A DNA stretch of 64,000 nt from Glutinoglossum americanum. Its lineage: Eukaryota; Ascomycota; Geoglossomycetes; Geoglossales; Geoglossaceae. Positions 1 to 11,451 of this stretch are shown here, piece after piece (the first letter of the stretch is position 1; every line of letters starts with the position of its first letter). The DNA lies in NCBI GenBank assembly GCA_020080175.1, contig JAGHQL010000073.1:1-64000 (forward strand), written 5' to 3'. Below the pieces are notes generated by a model. That model made no database searches. It was not told where the DNA came from and saw only the letters and a list, made by a program, of their open reading frames with translations. The translations under genes and the position numbers were made by a program.

Positions 1-702
1 CTGTGGGACGCCGGGTCGGGGGCAGCGATGCAGACGCTCGAAGGCCATTCATCCTGGGTCAACGCCGTGGCCTTCTCGCTGGATGGTAAGGTACTGGCGT
101 CGGCATCGAGGGATGAGACGGTCATTCTGTGGGACGCCCGGTCGGGGGCAGCGATGCGGACGCTCGAAGGCCATTCATCCTGGGTCAACGCCGTGGCCTT
201 CTCGCCGGACGGCATGGTACTGGCGTCGGCATCGGATGACGAGACGGTCATTCTGTGGGACACCCAGTCGGGGGCAGCGATGCAGACGCTCGAAGGCCGT
301 TCATCCTTGGTCAACGCCGTGGCCTTCTCGCCGGACGGCAAGGTACTGGCGTCGGCATCGAGGGACGAGACGGTCAGGCTGTGGGACGCCGGGTCGGGGG
401 CAGCGATGCAGAGGCTCGAGGTTAACGCCGTTCTTCATACGCTTTCGTTTTCCGATGATGGATCATGCCTGAAGACTGATAGGGGATTATTACGTACCGC
501 TTCCCTTTCTCCTAATGTTGTCCTCTCACAACGGAGCCTTTTGCAGGGTGTATTTGTGAAGGAGCAATGGGTGACTCGAGGGATGGAAAACGTGCTGTGG
601 CTTCCTTCTGAGTATAGGTCAAACTGCATGGCTGCTCATGGGAATACCGTGGCCCTTGGGCACCCATCTGGCCGCGTGTTGTTCTTGAAATTCTCTTTTT
701 AA
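1..702 (+). CDS. C-terminal part of a WD40-repeat NLR (NACHT-WD40, NWD type), 5' partial
   Basis: The reading frame is already open at base 1 and ends at TAA 700-702, so the gene begins outside the window. It encodes three nearly identical 42-residue WD40 blades (from bases 31, 157 and 283) plus parts of two others. Each blade has the VNAVAFSPDG core and the VILWD/VRLWD end. After the last blade come a divergent stretch (SFSDDG, then LKTDRG) and a tail with WVTRGMENVLWLP and GHPSGRVLFL. This tail is the usual end of fungal NACHT-WD40 proteins such as the Podospora HET-E/HET-D/NWD family, where the blades form the ligand-sensing propeller. The propeller is seen directly; the upstream NACHT part is inferred. 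Blade identity at the DNA level suggests recent repeat shuffling. Confidence 0.85.
   Translation: MWDAGSGAAMQTLEGHSSWVNAVAFSLDGKVLASASRDETVILWDARSGAAMRTLEGHSSWVNAVAFSPDGMVLASASDDETVILWDTQSGAAMQTLEGRSSLVNAVAFSPDGKVLASASRDETVRLWDAGSGAAMQRLEVNAVLHTLSFSDDGSCLKTDRGLLRTASLSPNVVLSQRSLLQGVFVKEQWVTRGMENVLWLPSEYRSNCMAAHGNTVALGHPSGRVLFLKFSF
31..408 (+). repeat. Three tandem 126-bp WD40-coding units
   Basis: Units start at 31, 157 and 283, and a fourth, diverging copy starts at 409. They differ at only a handful of positions, for example AGGGATGAG/GGATGACGAG and CATTCATCC/CGTTCATCC. Near-identity of DNA repeats inside a WD40 gene is the hallmark of concerted evolution in fungal NLR sensor domains. Confidence 0.9.
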
Positions 703-817
703 CTCTTTTTTTCCCTAGACCTTCGCCCCACCCACCTCCGCTGCAGCACGCGTCTTCTTATCCCTTTTCCAGGGTGGCGAAAGTTATGGTGGATTATAAA
801 TGGAATGGGCGGCCCAG

Positions 818-1189
818 CTGCTATTAGAGAATGGGGCGGACGTTGAGGCGAAGGATACAGATGGTATAGTACGGTTACGCTAGGTGGCGGAGAACGGGTA
901 TGAGGAGGCTGCACGGATCTCACCAGAGAATGCCGCAGATATCGAGACGAAGGATGAGTACGGAACGGTGGTGCTGTTCTGGGCGGCCAAATTTGAGCAT
1001 CTGGCTGTGGTGCGGCTAGTGAAGAAGGGGGCGAATGTCAAGGCGAAGGATGATGATGGAAAAACGGCTCTACATATCGAGGTGGCGCGTGGGTACGATA
1101 CCGTGGTGCGACTGCTAGCCGAGCGTAGGTGCGAGGCGGTGGCACGGCCGCTACCGGGAGGGCATTTCACTAGTAAAAGCAGCTGTTAA
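818..1189 (+). pseudogene. Ankyrin-repeat gene remnant
   Basis: One frame (bases 818-1189) reads as ankyrin repeats: LLLENGADVEAKDTDG, then a TAG at 881-883, then a diverged repeat, then VVRLVKKGANVKAKDDDGKT and ALHIEVARGYDTVVRLLAER. The GANVKAKDDDGKTALH turn is the classic ankyrin beta-hairpin. The downstream open part (884-1189) has no ATG of its own that looks genuine, no N-terminal domain, and an un-ankyrin-like tail after base 1125. It is best read as the decayed C-terminal repeat region of an ankyrin protein, possibly another NLR. It lies only about 120 bp behind the WD40 gene, on the same strand. Confidence 0.65.
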
Positions 1190-1813
1190 GCTAAAATCCA
1201 GTGTATCTATTGTACGTGGAACTAGGTTGACGTTCTTCCTGTCGCAAATTATGTTTCTACTGTTGCTTAACGCCTCTGATGACACTTAGAGACCCTATCA
1301 CAACACACTCAGGGTACCACCACATACGCAATTCTTATCTTATGACTAAAATTTTAATCAGAGTTTCTATTATGCTATGTAAATGCGGACTCATCACCAG
1401 ATCTGATTGAGGATAACACAGGCATGCTGGAAGCCTTTGCTGCTAGCCCGATCACGCGGCTTAAAGGCAGGAAATTAAATCTAGGAGTCGCCCAAGGGGA
1501 GTCAATGAGGCGGATTAGACCGCCCCAGAGGGAATGCCCGACTCCACAGCTCTTCAACGATTAAGTCCGACTACCCGAGGAATCTCGACGGGTTGCTCTA
1601 TATACTCCTCCCTTTCATGGGGTGGTGCCCCCAATCTTCAAGATCTCTCATGAACCCTATTATCTTATCTCTAGTATATATAGTCTGCAAGGTGTAGTGA
1701 ACCTAATATGGAATTAGTATAGGCCACTCCTCCAAATTCACGAACCGAACACCTCCTTCCCAACTCCAGCCACAACCAACCCACCCCCATCCCTAGCTAA
1801 CAAGCCCCCTACA
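1190..1813. other. Intergenic, nothing recognised
   Basis: AT-leaning sequence with only short reading frames (longest about 60 codons on the minus strand) and no family resemblance. No repeats, tRNA boxes or TIRs were seen. Confidence 0.5.
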
Positions 1814-2359
1814 TCACCAACCCCCAATCTCTACCGGGTACGCAATAATGCCCCCAGCCTCCACCGGATACCATATGCCCTCACCACTCCCAACTCGTTG
1901 TTGTTGTTGCTGCTCCACCAGCTCCGAAAACGGAGAATTCAACCCATCATCGCCCGCTACACGCTCCGCTAGTTCCCCATACCCCTGCTTACATCCTAAC
2001 ACCCTAGCAGTGACTGCGCCAAGCTGTCTCTACAGGCTGACGAGCCTTTCTCGTTCGTGGTACATGTAAAGGACAGGCAATGCGCATATGGGGAGAATAG
2101 TGACGGGAATAGTGACACTCAGTGCGATTGGGAGGATGGTATTAGATGAGGAGTGCGACGGGGGCGGAGATGGCGGGGTCGAGTTGGGGGATGAAGAGGC
2201 GGAGGTGGTCAACCCAACGTATATACGTTCGTGGCGGCGGAATGAGGGTTGTGAGAGGCGTCGTAGGAGGCGTGGCAATCGTGCGGCCAGAATGACGCCG
2301 GCGGGATGGATGTTTCCAGGAACCGCGGGATCTAAGCACAGTTTTGTTGTTATGAGCAC
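1814..2359 (-). pseudogene. Remnant of a single-pass membrane protein
   Basis: Read on the minus strand, one frame gives a Ser/Pro-rich stalk (TTSASSSPNSTPPSPPPSHS), a hydrophobic segment of about 22 residues near 2140-2068 (ILPIALSVTIPVTILPICAL), a short basic/acidic stop-transfer (YHERERL) and a Glu/Gln-rich cytoplasmic-type tail ending near 1817. A single TAG at 2030-2032 interrupts this frame just after the membrane segment, and the frame continues unchanged beyond it. The order stalk, TM, charged tail is common in fungal WSC/PAN-type surface proteins. The ectodomain is not recognisable here. TAG would arise from CAG by one C-to-T change, which fits RIP-like decay. Confidence 0.45.
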
Positions 2360-5114
2360 GCGGCAGACGTGTGAAGTAGGCTATTAATGAACGGAATACA
2401 CGGAATTGCCCTCTATGTAATAAAGGAGTAGCAAACGAAGGATATGAGGCCTCTATGCAGCACGAGAACCACTGCCCAACACGATGACCTCAACAGTTTC
2501 GGTAGTTACTAGGAGTCACTGCGCTCCCGTCGAATTTTACCTCCAGCCATACCAGACTAGCCCCGAGTAAAAGTTTCGATCCGATAGGTATCCCGTGTCC
2601 TTATAGTACTGCTGGAATTAAACTAGCCTAAAATTTCGATCCTATTCATTTCTAGAATCAATCTATCACACGCTAGTATGCGCCCTCATGCCCTTTAACT
2701 ATATTACTCCCACTCTCATGAAGCCTGGGTCATCTTCGCCCCCGGCCTAGCGTTGGCATAGTCGTCTTCGCAGACGTCGCTGTCACCTTCTCCGCCTTGC
2801 AATTGCAATCCTTGCAGTATCTACAATCAAACACACTAGTGTCCCATACGAGGGAAACAAACTCCGCCGCTGCGCCTTCGCCTAATGAAGGAACTCCAGC
2901 ACGGGCTTTCCGTAGACTCGGTGTAGCGAGATGCGCGAGTTGGGAACCTATGCGTCGTGGTGACCAATGACAGATGTCATAAACTGGCTGGTGGCAAAGC
3001 GATGGGGGTGTCTGTTCAGAACACTCAAAGGGTATGCGAGGCCACTGGGGGTAGGCTGGCCGTACATGGCTACGCTAAGGACTGCCGCGCTACCTCCATT
3101 GGAGATGTTGTCATTTGTATCGCTCATTGCGGTACCCGAGGTGGCTCCGTGTTTACTGGTGAAAATATAGTGATTAGCACCATCCGTATCCGTCACAATA
3201 TCGACTAGCGGCCTTCGTAAAACCCATCAGCGACTCAATTATTGACTCTCCCCTAACTGCTCCAGCCCCTGCCGTATCCTAGCTTCTTATGTGTTGAGTT
3301 TTTGCATTTGCTCGAGACGTGCTCATTCCGTCGACACGCGATTGTTCTTAGAGGAGATGGCTGATTTCGAGCGTGGTTGCTGAGTTGGGGGGGCTGGTAT
3401 CGGTGCGGAGAAGGACGCTAGCTTTAGGTCCAAAGCTTGGCATAGGGAGATTGTAACGCGAGTAGTAAGGAAGGGGCTGCTTTTGCTAATTGGAGTAGTC
3501 GCAGGATTCTCGCAAGTCCACTAGCAGATTATAAGAGGGACATTGGAGCTCTCGAATTCTGGTGAATCAGTCCAAATTGAAGGGGAATATTATTCATCTT
3601 GCTGATGTCACACCGCGGATGCGAAAAATACCAACAGGTTGGGAGAGTAAAGGTAGTGTCTTCAATAAAGCCGACGGGGGGTTGCAGTGATATTTGAAGT
3701 CTCTATACGCTTTAATGTCGCTTACAACCGCCTTGAGGCGTAGACAAGATCGAACTAACTAATGTGGCAACTTAGCTGGGCAACTCCTAGAATGAGAATA
3801 GGACACTATAGAGATTGAAAGGGGATAAGAGACTGGAACCACAGAGGGGCCCATATCACACAGGTATACTCCAAGAACATCGTTGTATCCTTGAAGTCCA
3901 TCTAGAGACTTGGCCATATCCGTTACCCCCGTGAAACTCCTGCTGTTGCCGGAAGAAACCAAGGCAAAGGACTGAGCTGGGGCTGTGCAGGCGTGAAGAT
4001 AGCTTTTGCGGAAGCGTCGATACATCATCCGTGGTGGTCGGTCGTGTGGTTGACGCCACACTGATGGCTCCGCGCCAAGGGCTTGGATCACAACATTCTG
4101 GAGGGGATCGGCATCATGAGGACATGGGTCGGGTATGGGATAAGTGACACCTTGTGAAAACACCGGTAACCACACTCGCCGGGGCATCGCACAGAAGCTG
4201 TGCACTTTACGAGAAATCGATTTCCATCGCTGTCGATAAACTTGGAGCCTCTTGTGGTGGTTGGCTGAGACTGCCGGCAGTATTGAATAGACCGATACCC
4301 CATAGAACTAAACTAGCTAGGACGAGCGATGCCACGCTTGCCACGAGGAGAGCGTTGTTTGCGATGCAAGAATTGCTGGGCTCGAGATCTCAGGGGAGCT
4401 GGTGTGGAAACGGCGGCAAGAGATTAATGAAGCCCAACGATTGGACGACAGCCGATAATTACAGGTCCGAGCCCTCCAAAAACTAGGGCCGGTTCCTAGC
4501 CCGGTCGGCACTTAGTCCTCTCGCCGCTTTTCCGCCGAGGATATAGCCAACCCATTGTCTCTATTCCCACGGAATAAGAACGAAGCATCTAGTACGATCC
4601 CCATAGGCCTGATTCCCTTACGGCCTTTAGCTTACGCGCCACTGTCCTACCACTGCATTTACTACGAAGTATTGTCACCGGCTCGGTGAGAACCCGACAA
4701 GGCGGCTTTCTCGTTGGCTGAGTGTGATGGTACGTCGGGGACAGGGATAACGCGGCCCAAGCCCCTTGCCTCCCCGTGATTTACACTCGGGACCCGGCGA
4801 ACCCACGCAAGTGAAACTCTAAAGTTTCCAAGCCCACGAAGCCGTCAGGTTGTTACTTTTTCTCTGATCTTGGCCAACAGTCGTGAGTCACTAGGGTCTA
4901 GAGCTCGGAACTTTTGTTAGACATACTCGTGATCGAGTAGCCCTTTTCTTTTTTTTTTCGACAGAAAAGACTAGGGCTTTGGCTTTAGGCTTGGCTCAGC
5001 CCTGGATTAGGCAGCCAGCCAGCGCGGCTCAGCCCTGCAAGCGAACCTGGCGGCTACGTTTCGCCCCCCATATATGAGCGCTCGGAGAGCCTGTAACAGA
5101 AGCAAGTTCTCGTC
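2360..5114. other. Long region without a supported gene
   Basis: Several reading frames of 60-150 codons occur, the longest on the minus strand at 3759-4205 and 4088-4303. The second contains KFIDSDGNRFLVKC, faintly like the start of a PAN/apple-type ectodomain, but the cysteine spacing that would confirm it is missing. Frames on opposite strands overlap without codon preference. A decayed surface-protein gene is possible but unproven. Confidence 0.3.
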
Positions 5115-6626
5115 ATGACTGACCCAGTATCGATTAGTGCAATTGGTGCCATCGCTACTCTGGCTGTGCGTGCATCAAGCATATACGATAATATCAAAAG
5201 CGCCGAACGGAGGGTATGTTGTCGGAGGCCAAGACCTAAGCTGATAATTACTAACGGAATATAGTTCAAGGATGTCGCAAACGATACGCAAACTCTCCAC
5301 CAACACCTAAACTCTATCGTTGATATCTATCAGAAACACCATGTATTACCGCTCGGCAATGGCCATCAACAACTGCTGGTTATCATCGAGAGCTGCAAAA
5401 GAAATTTCCAAGAATTGGAGGACCTGGTCAAGGACTACCAAGCTCGACGAACGGGACTTCGTGGCATGATCAATAAAGCAAACTTCCCTACAGAGAAAGT
5501 AGCGACTATCAGGGCAAATCTAAGTCAGCTTCGGCTGGATCTTACCTTATATCTGAGTACGACAGCTATTCGGGAGCTAGCTACGGGGGCTAGCTCCACA
5601 AAAATACTAACTGTAAGTGAGGTACTGTGCTGTTGCTGCTTTTGCTGAGGCTAAGACTGCTGGAAGGAGACTGAGGAGGGTCAATTACTGGCCAAGGAAG
5701 TAGACGCCGCGTTTGAATCACAGATTACGCCAGGCACTCCAACTTCTAGCCAGGGACCTTTCGACCCCAACGTGACTGGGAAGGTTCCCTTCAGGGAGAA
5801 GAAACCTAAAGTCATTGATTGGCAATCGACGATCGAGCTTTCCCAGAATCCTCAAGATCTAACAACCGAAGGCCCATCAGAGGAGAACATCCTAGATCTA
5901 CTTCTCGTCGCGTCCACAAACATGTGGAATCCCCGCCTGGTCATCTTCCGAAAACACGACGGAAGGCTCCGGCTTGTTCACGTTTACAGGGTTCCATCTG
6001 CGGAGGGGACGTCTAGTCAGAGAATCGATAGCAAGCTTTTCGATTCGGCGTATATGAGTTTCATTCCTGCATATGCTACTCCGGCGACATCCGCCCCTCT
6101 TATTCTGCTCTTATACGACAGAGTGAGTGCAGAGGAGGCCTGGTATCAGTTCAAATCGGTAGAGGATGTTTTGAGTGTTCAACAAGCAGTCACCGGGGCG
6201 ATGGTCAAGTTTAATGAGGCGGATATCTTGTGGCAGCTGGCGAAACCGGGACGAAATGACTTGGGGGGCATTGGGCGTGTACAAATCTGGTATCCTAAAC
6301 CCCTTATAGGCAAATCCTCAACCTCCGAGTTTTCCCCGCCAAAATCAAGTATGTCTGGACTCAGCAGGGTGTCCACATCCAACTCGATTCAGCCTATTAT
6401 CTCTCGGGCTAGCGGGTTCTCTACCGCATCGACACTTCAACCAAAAAAGCTCCGACTGACGGATAAACCAAATGCAGAATCGTATGAGGTGCCGCAGTCG
6501 CTAGTAATCTTAATATACACCATACATCGAGAGAAATACGCGTATATCTATCTTCAGTGTGAGTCACTAGAATCTACGGGTTCCAATAGTCCTTCTGACT
6601 CTACACAGTCGAGTACGTCCAGTTAG
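5115..6626 (+). CDS. Protein with a fungal STAND-type N-terminal domain, no NACHT
   Basis: Three exons are predicted: 5115-5213, 5265-5612 and about 5667-6626. Donors are GTATGT and GTAAGT; acceptors are ATAG and GAAG. The frame is kept throughout, giving about 468 residues. Residues 1-150 start MTDPVSISAIGAIATLAVRA and continue as an amphipathic helical bundle (KDVANDTQTLHQHLNSIVDI), the pattern of the N-terminal helical domains that precede NACHT in many fungal STAND proteins. No P-loop follows. Instead there is a beta-rich middle (LVIFRKHDGRLRLVHVYRVP; LILLLYDRV) and a Ser-rich end. It may work as a stand-alone partner of NLRs, but this is inferred. The 3' end may extend further (next entry). 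Confidence 0.7.
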
Positions 6627-7010
6627 GCGGCCTCGCATGCTGCGACACACCAGCAACATGCAGACATGTTGTTCTCCACGGGGATAAAATGAAAGTTAGG
6701 ATCTTTTATGCAGAAAGCGACGGTCTCGAAGGGCTCAAGTCCTGGGATCTTGGCCGGGTGCTCTCCCGGCCAGGCCTTCCTATCAAAGACTTTGAAGAGT
6801 TGGGCGTGAAGCACATCATATTAGGGATGCCGTCAGACAAATGTCAGTCACTCACATCCGTCCGATAACCACGAGTCACTGACGCGGCTTTAGGTAAAGA
6901 GAAGTTTACTAAGGATTTCGGGAATTGTAAGATACTATGGCATAAAAGTGCGGGGATGCATGAGTCAAGGATTAACACTATCTCGCGCGGGTGAGGATTA
7001 TAAACGGATC
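6627..7010 (+). other. Possible additional 3' exons of the preceding gene
   Basis: Just after the TAG of the 5115 gene, another frame is open from about 6656 to 6840 (KMKVRIFYAESDGLEG ... VKHIILGMPSDK). It continues after a plausible GTCAGT..TTTAG intron into KEKFTKDFGNCKILW and stops near 7000. A short intron from GTACGT at 6614 to CACCAG would join it to the gene, but at about 41 nt this is at the lower limit for fungi. Either the gene has a longer C-terminus or this is a separate decayed fragment. Confidence 0.3.
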
Positions 7011-8357
7011 CAGGTCTAGTCATAGCATTTTATCGTATGATACCCTATTTCCTTTGAGCCTTAATGTATGTATAATAGTGGGGATGGTTCCGGGAGTGGA
7101 GCTTCTGGTTCCTAAATCACGGCTCCATAGACTAGACGGTTTTTTCTGGGACTTGGGCTTGGGGTTATGATGCATGGTGGGGATCTATAGAATACCCGAT
7201 TTTTCAAACTAGAACTCTGAAGTGCCGGGGTATCGTCTCGCCCGCGGCGGTAGCGAGCTGAGACAGCGAAGCCGCCTCAGCTCGATATGGCTTATTGTTT
7301 GCCCAACCCGGTATTTCTACCCCTTCTCGTGAGTTAGGCCTCGAATATCAAGCCCTGGATTTCGCCCTCGGTTTTGGTGTTCGTCCGTTCTTCATACCTC
7401 CAGCATAGCGGTCGGTGTTGTAGTTTATCCGAAGGGGTCAGACAACCTCGTAGTATGAACTATACTCGTGCCACCTGAGCATAGCGCTAATGATGTCACT
7501 AATAGCACAGTCGATGCACCTTTCCGTCAGGCAACAATCAAATCAGAACTGTCTCACCCATTTCGCCAAAATCGACCTCTGAACTTTATTATTGCTACCG
7601 CCAAATAGCCTGATTCATCGCCGCCAAAACGACATTCCATTGGGGATGAGACGTGCCTGAACTCACGAATTAGCGCTCTAGGAGGCTGTGGTATTAGGCC
7701 TGTCCATTTAGTAGCGTTATTGGAAAGGTCTGGTATTGCCGCCGGGGGAATTTGCGTCGCCACCCCGGAACTTTCACCAGTAGCACTGATGCAGAAACTA
7801 ATGCAGCAAAATGGACACTAGCGGACAGGCACCCATGCCCAACTGCGAAGAACTGAGACCAAATGGAAGTGCTGTTACACCTCGATAGTGGTACTAAATC
7901 TACCTAGTGGCACAATGTATTACGCGTTCGATAACGACTATTACTGAATGCGCAACATAACCAAATAGAGAGCTACGAACCGGTCCAATTTGATCTCCTG
8001 AGATGCTGCGCTGGGGCTGGGTCATTTAAAGTTTGAAAAAAAAAAGCTTCATTCCATCAAAGTTTTAGAGATTTTCAATTGCTTTTGCCGCTTTGTTCTC
8101 CTGAGTCACAAGGCCAAGGGAAGGCTGCATATTCAGTCGGGGCTGAGGGAAAAGGGCTGAGACATGCCGAAATTGTGCGGGCTAACCCAAATCCGGCGTA
8201 ATGAATACAAGAACCAAAAAATGGAGCCTCAGGTGAGAACACTGGAAAATCCTCAGTTTCAGCCTCATTTCTTGAGGCTATTGAAAAGGTTCGAGTGTGC
8301 CCTCCCCCCCTTAGTCTGTTCAAAAAAAAATACGTGGGCGCGACTCTTTCCTTGGCC
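7011..8357. other. Intergenic, one short perfect inverted repeat
   Basis: No coding region is supported. A perfect 9-bp inverted repeat (CGAGCTGAG at 7254-7262, CTCAGCTCG at 7276-7284) encloses a GC-rich loop. The last 300 bp precede the permease start and would hold its promoter; no clear TATA element was seen. Confidence 0.4.
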
Positions 8358-10418
8358 ATGGATTGGAACGCAGAAGAGAATCTCATCTTAAACGATGCAG
8401 AAAATGATCCGAACACAGAGATTCACCGAAACCCACCACAGTCGAATCTCCTATCACCATTCACTGTGAGTTGCTTAGTCTTTAACCGGACAATTGGTGA
8501 GATCTCCCCAGACGGATTAATAAATAAGAGGCTCGGTCGGTACTAACACGCCGGCTAGGATCCGGAATCTTCGCGGCTCCCTTGGTGGTCTGGGAAGCAA
8601 CGCACAGCGTCGGAGTCTCGCTCATATTCTGGTTCGTCGGGGGCATCATATCCACGTTCGGGCTCCTCGTATGGCTGGAGCTGGGCCTCACGGTTCCCAA
8701 GGTCGCGAAAAATAGGATACTGTTCAACGTACCGCGAAACGGAGGAGAGAAGAATTACGTAAGTTCCCCCCCTCCTCAAGCGAAACACCAGGCCAGGAGC
8801 CTCTTCTGATTTTTGTAGCTTGAATTCATATACCGGAAGTTCAAGAGGGCCACGACGTCGGTTTACGGAATTGGCTTTATCCTGATTGGCAATCTGTCCG
8901 GAAATGCTATCGCATTGGGGTCCTATGTCATGGTTGTTTTTGGCGGGGATTTCGACGACGACCGCGCTAAAGTCATCGCGGTCGCTGCGCTGACGCTAGC
9001 CTGCCTCCTGCACGGTGCGTGGCGAGCAGGTGGGATCTTCGTCAACAACGCCTTGGCCGTCCTGAAGGTCCTTCTCCTCCTTTCATTATTTATTCTTGGA
9101 TTGTGCGCTGCGAATAGGAACAAGTTTGTGCATACTTCGACTGCTAGCACGAACTTTGACAAGCACCGTTCGTTTGTTGGGAAATCTCGCAACGCGGCAA
9201 GCTATGGGGATTGCTTGGTGTATATCCTGTATTCGTACAGCGGGTACGAGCAGCCTTTCTATGTGAGCTCTCCTCCCTCGGATGTAAGGCGCGCATAGGA
9301 TAGCTGCTGACTATAAAAGGTGCTGGGCGATGTCAGGGACGCGCATAGGAAGTATGCAAAAACAATGTTGGCAACAATGGCCACCGTTGTGACGCTTTTC
9401 ACCCTCGTCAACGTAGCTTATGTGAGTACCTCATACCTCAATCTCATACGTTTAAACGGATAAATGCTAACGTCTCCAGTTCTGTGCCTGGGTTCCCGGG
9501 GATCTCGATACCGCCCATGACGTCGCTACCGTCTTCCTAAAAAACATATTTGGAACTGAAGCCGCTCGCCGTGTCATGGCCGGCATGATAGCCGTCTCAA
9601 TCTTCGGCAACATCGTCGTCTTCACCTTTACCGCAGCGCGCGTGAAACAGCAAATCGCCATGGATGGCATCCTTCCATTCTGGCGCTGGCTGCAAGCCGA
9701 CCGCACCACTCCTTTTGCAATATTAATGGCCCGGATAAGGGGAAACAGATCACCTGACCCGTATGGACAGGCCGCCGGTAGACCAACTGAGGACGCAGCT
9801 ATTGCGGAAAAGAGCCCGATTCCAGCACTAGCACTGCATTGGTTCTTTTCATGTCTGATGGTTGCATTTACTGCAAGCCTCTCACCGACCAAGGCCACGA
9901 ATGTTCTCGTGAATCTCTACTCCTACTTCCTTATCCTGCTTGTCGGCATCTTTGTGTCTGGCGGCCTGCTCTACGTTCGCCTCTGGCGCGAGCGAGATAC
10001 TTGGGTTTCTGAGTCCGGTTTCAAACCCTGGGGTGGCCCTACCGCCGCAATCATATATGCACTCTCCTGTGGCACCTTCGCAATCTTTGCTTTCGTCCCC
10101 ATTCACGACAATAAATCACCTTTTGCTTCCATCAACGAACGGTACACACATTACGTCGTTCCTATCGTTGGTTGGTGCTCGCTCCTTGCAGGCTTGGCGT
10201 ACCTTTCTGGGTTCGAGGCTTATTGGTGGTGTCGAGGAGAGCGACTCGTTACGACCAGGGAAGAAGTGATATTTGAGAGAATAGGAGAGGACGGTCATTG
10301 GTTTTATGGAGAGACGATTAAGGTTGTAAGGAGAGCGAGGAGGGTGCCCGATCTCCCAGTCGCACAAGAGGATGGAGTCCCTTACCAGATACCCATGGCC
10401 GTGCTTTCTGGCCGATAA
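8358..10418 (+). CDS. Amino-acid permease, APC/LAT type (MUP1-like, methionine-type)
   Basis: Five exons: 8358-8496, 8559-8758, 8819-9262, 9320-9421, 9480-10418. All introns are GT..AG and 57-62 nt long; the total is 1824 nt and 607 residues with no break. Family marks are visible: NRTIG|SGIF at the first splice site (the unwound TM1 of APC carriers), PRNGGEKNYLEYIYRK, YSYSGYEQPFYVLGDVRD and about a dozen hydrophobic segments. PRNGGEKNYLE and the YSYSGYEQ region match high-affinity methionine permeases of the MUP1 type. It would act in the plasma membrane. ATG 8358 is preferred over an upstream in-frame non-ATG extension because it fits the usual short cytoplasmic N-terminus. Exact substrate is not known. 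Confidence 0.9.
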
Positions 10419-11451
10419 GTAGGAAATGATACAAAATAGATTTCTTCCTTTTCTCTAGACCGTTGGCGTTGGAGACCGTCCCGGGATCGCATGTAATGTT
10501 AGCACTGTATATAAGAGTTCTCATACCGCTTACTAGCTTAAATATTGTTCACTTTCTTCGATAGTTGAGGGCCGCCAGGGTGTTAGAGCATCTGCATACC
10601 CTAATTCACTAGCGTTACTCCAAAGCTTAACTACTCCCTAGCATCACCATTTGCCCCTTATATTTATCTTGGCGAAAGGAGAACATTTGCCGCCTAGACT
10701 ACGAAGAGATTAGGATGGGTGTGGATAATATCGATGAATCCTTTCGTGCTGGCTCGCGGTCAAAATATGAGTAGCGTTGCAACTCACAGCCTCAAGGTAC
10801 GCACGCTGTAAGCTCTAGGAATCCCCGTTTAGGGCGGCATATGACATCATAGACCACCATCGGTTGGTCCTCGCCAACCCTAGTAAGCGTGATCGCCACG
10901 CCTAAGTCGCGTTATCCTCGCCCCAGCCAACGAGTAGCCGCCTGGTGCATCCCGCACCAAACCCCCGGCGATATAGTTACTCGCCCGACCAGCCTAGCCA
11001 GGCCAGGCTGAGAATATTGATTTCCGACTCCGGATAGGGGTTTTGTATTTTTGTCTTTATCAGGTTTTACCACGCCTCCTCGTTGTAGGGCCGGAGGAGC
11101 GGGCGGCAACGGGAGGGCTAGAGATTGGTTTATCAACGTGGTGGCAGCGTAGAGGTCTGCCTTGAGTGAAGCCTTAGGCCTCGTAAGACTGTTTTTAAGC
11201 GACCCCTCTCCCTCGTTATTTGCGTCTCCTCTGTCCCCCTCCTCACCCATTCGCCGAGAATAAATCCGTTACATGTTCCAGTATTACATTTTACATACTA
11301 TACTACCGTACTACCGGATATCTAGGTCTACTCTAGCAGGTCTTATTGCGTGTTGCGATCTTGGTATGTGGGCTTATTTATGTTAGAGTAAACATCACGC
11401 TAACCAATGTTTCCGAGAGTGGAGACCTCTGCGCAATAACAACCCACTAGG
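10419..11451. other. Intergenic
   Basis: Contains a minus-strand frame of 112 codons (10912-11250) with low-complexity composition and no family resemblance, rejected as a gene. The final 200 bp lie upstream of the 11452 gene. Confidence 0.4.

Noticed and set aside
83-472. 129-codon Arg-rich frame
   Set aside because: Shadow of the WD40 repeat gene in another frame.
1900-1925. Trinucleotide run (GTTGTTGTTGTTGCTGCT)
   Set aside because: A short poly-Gln tract of the decayed minus-strand membrane protein; not an independent repeat locus.
10912-11250. 112-codon minus-strand frame
   Set aside because: No family resemblance, low-complexity composition, no introns or partner exons.
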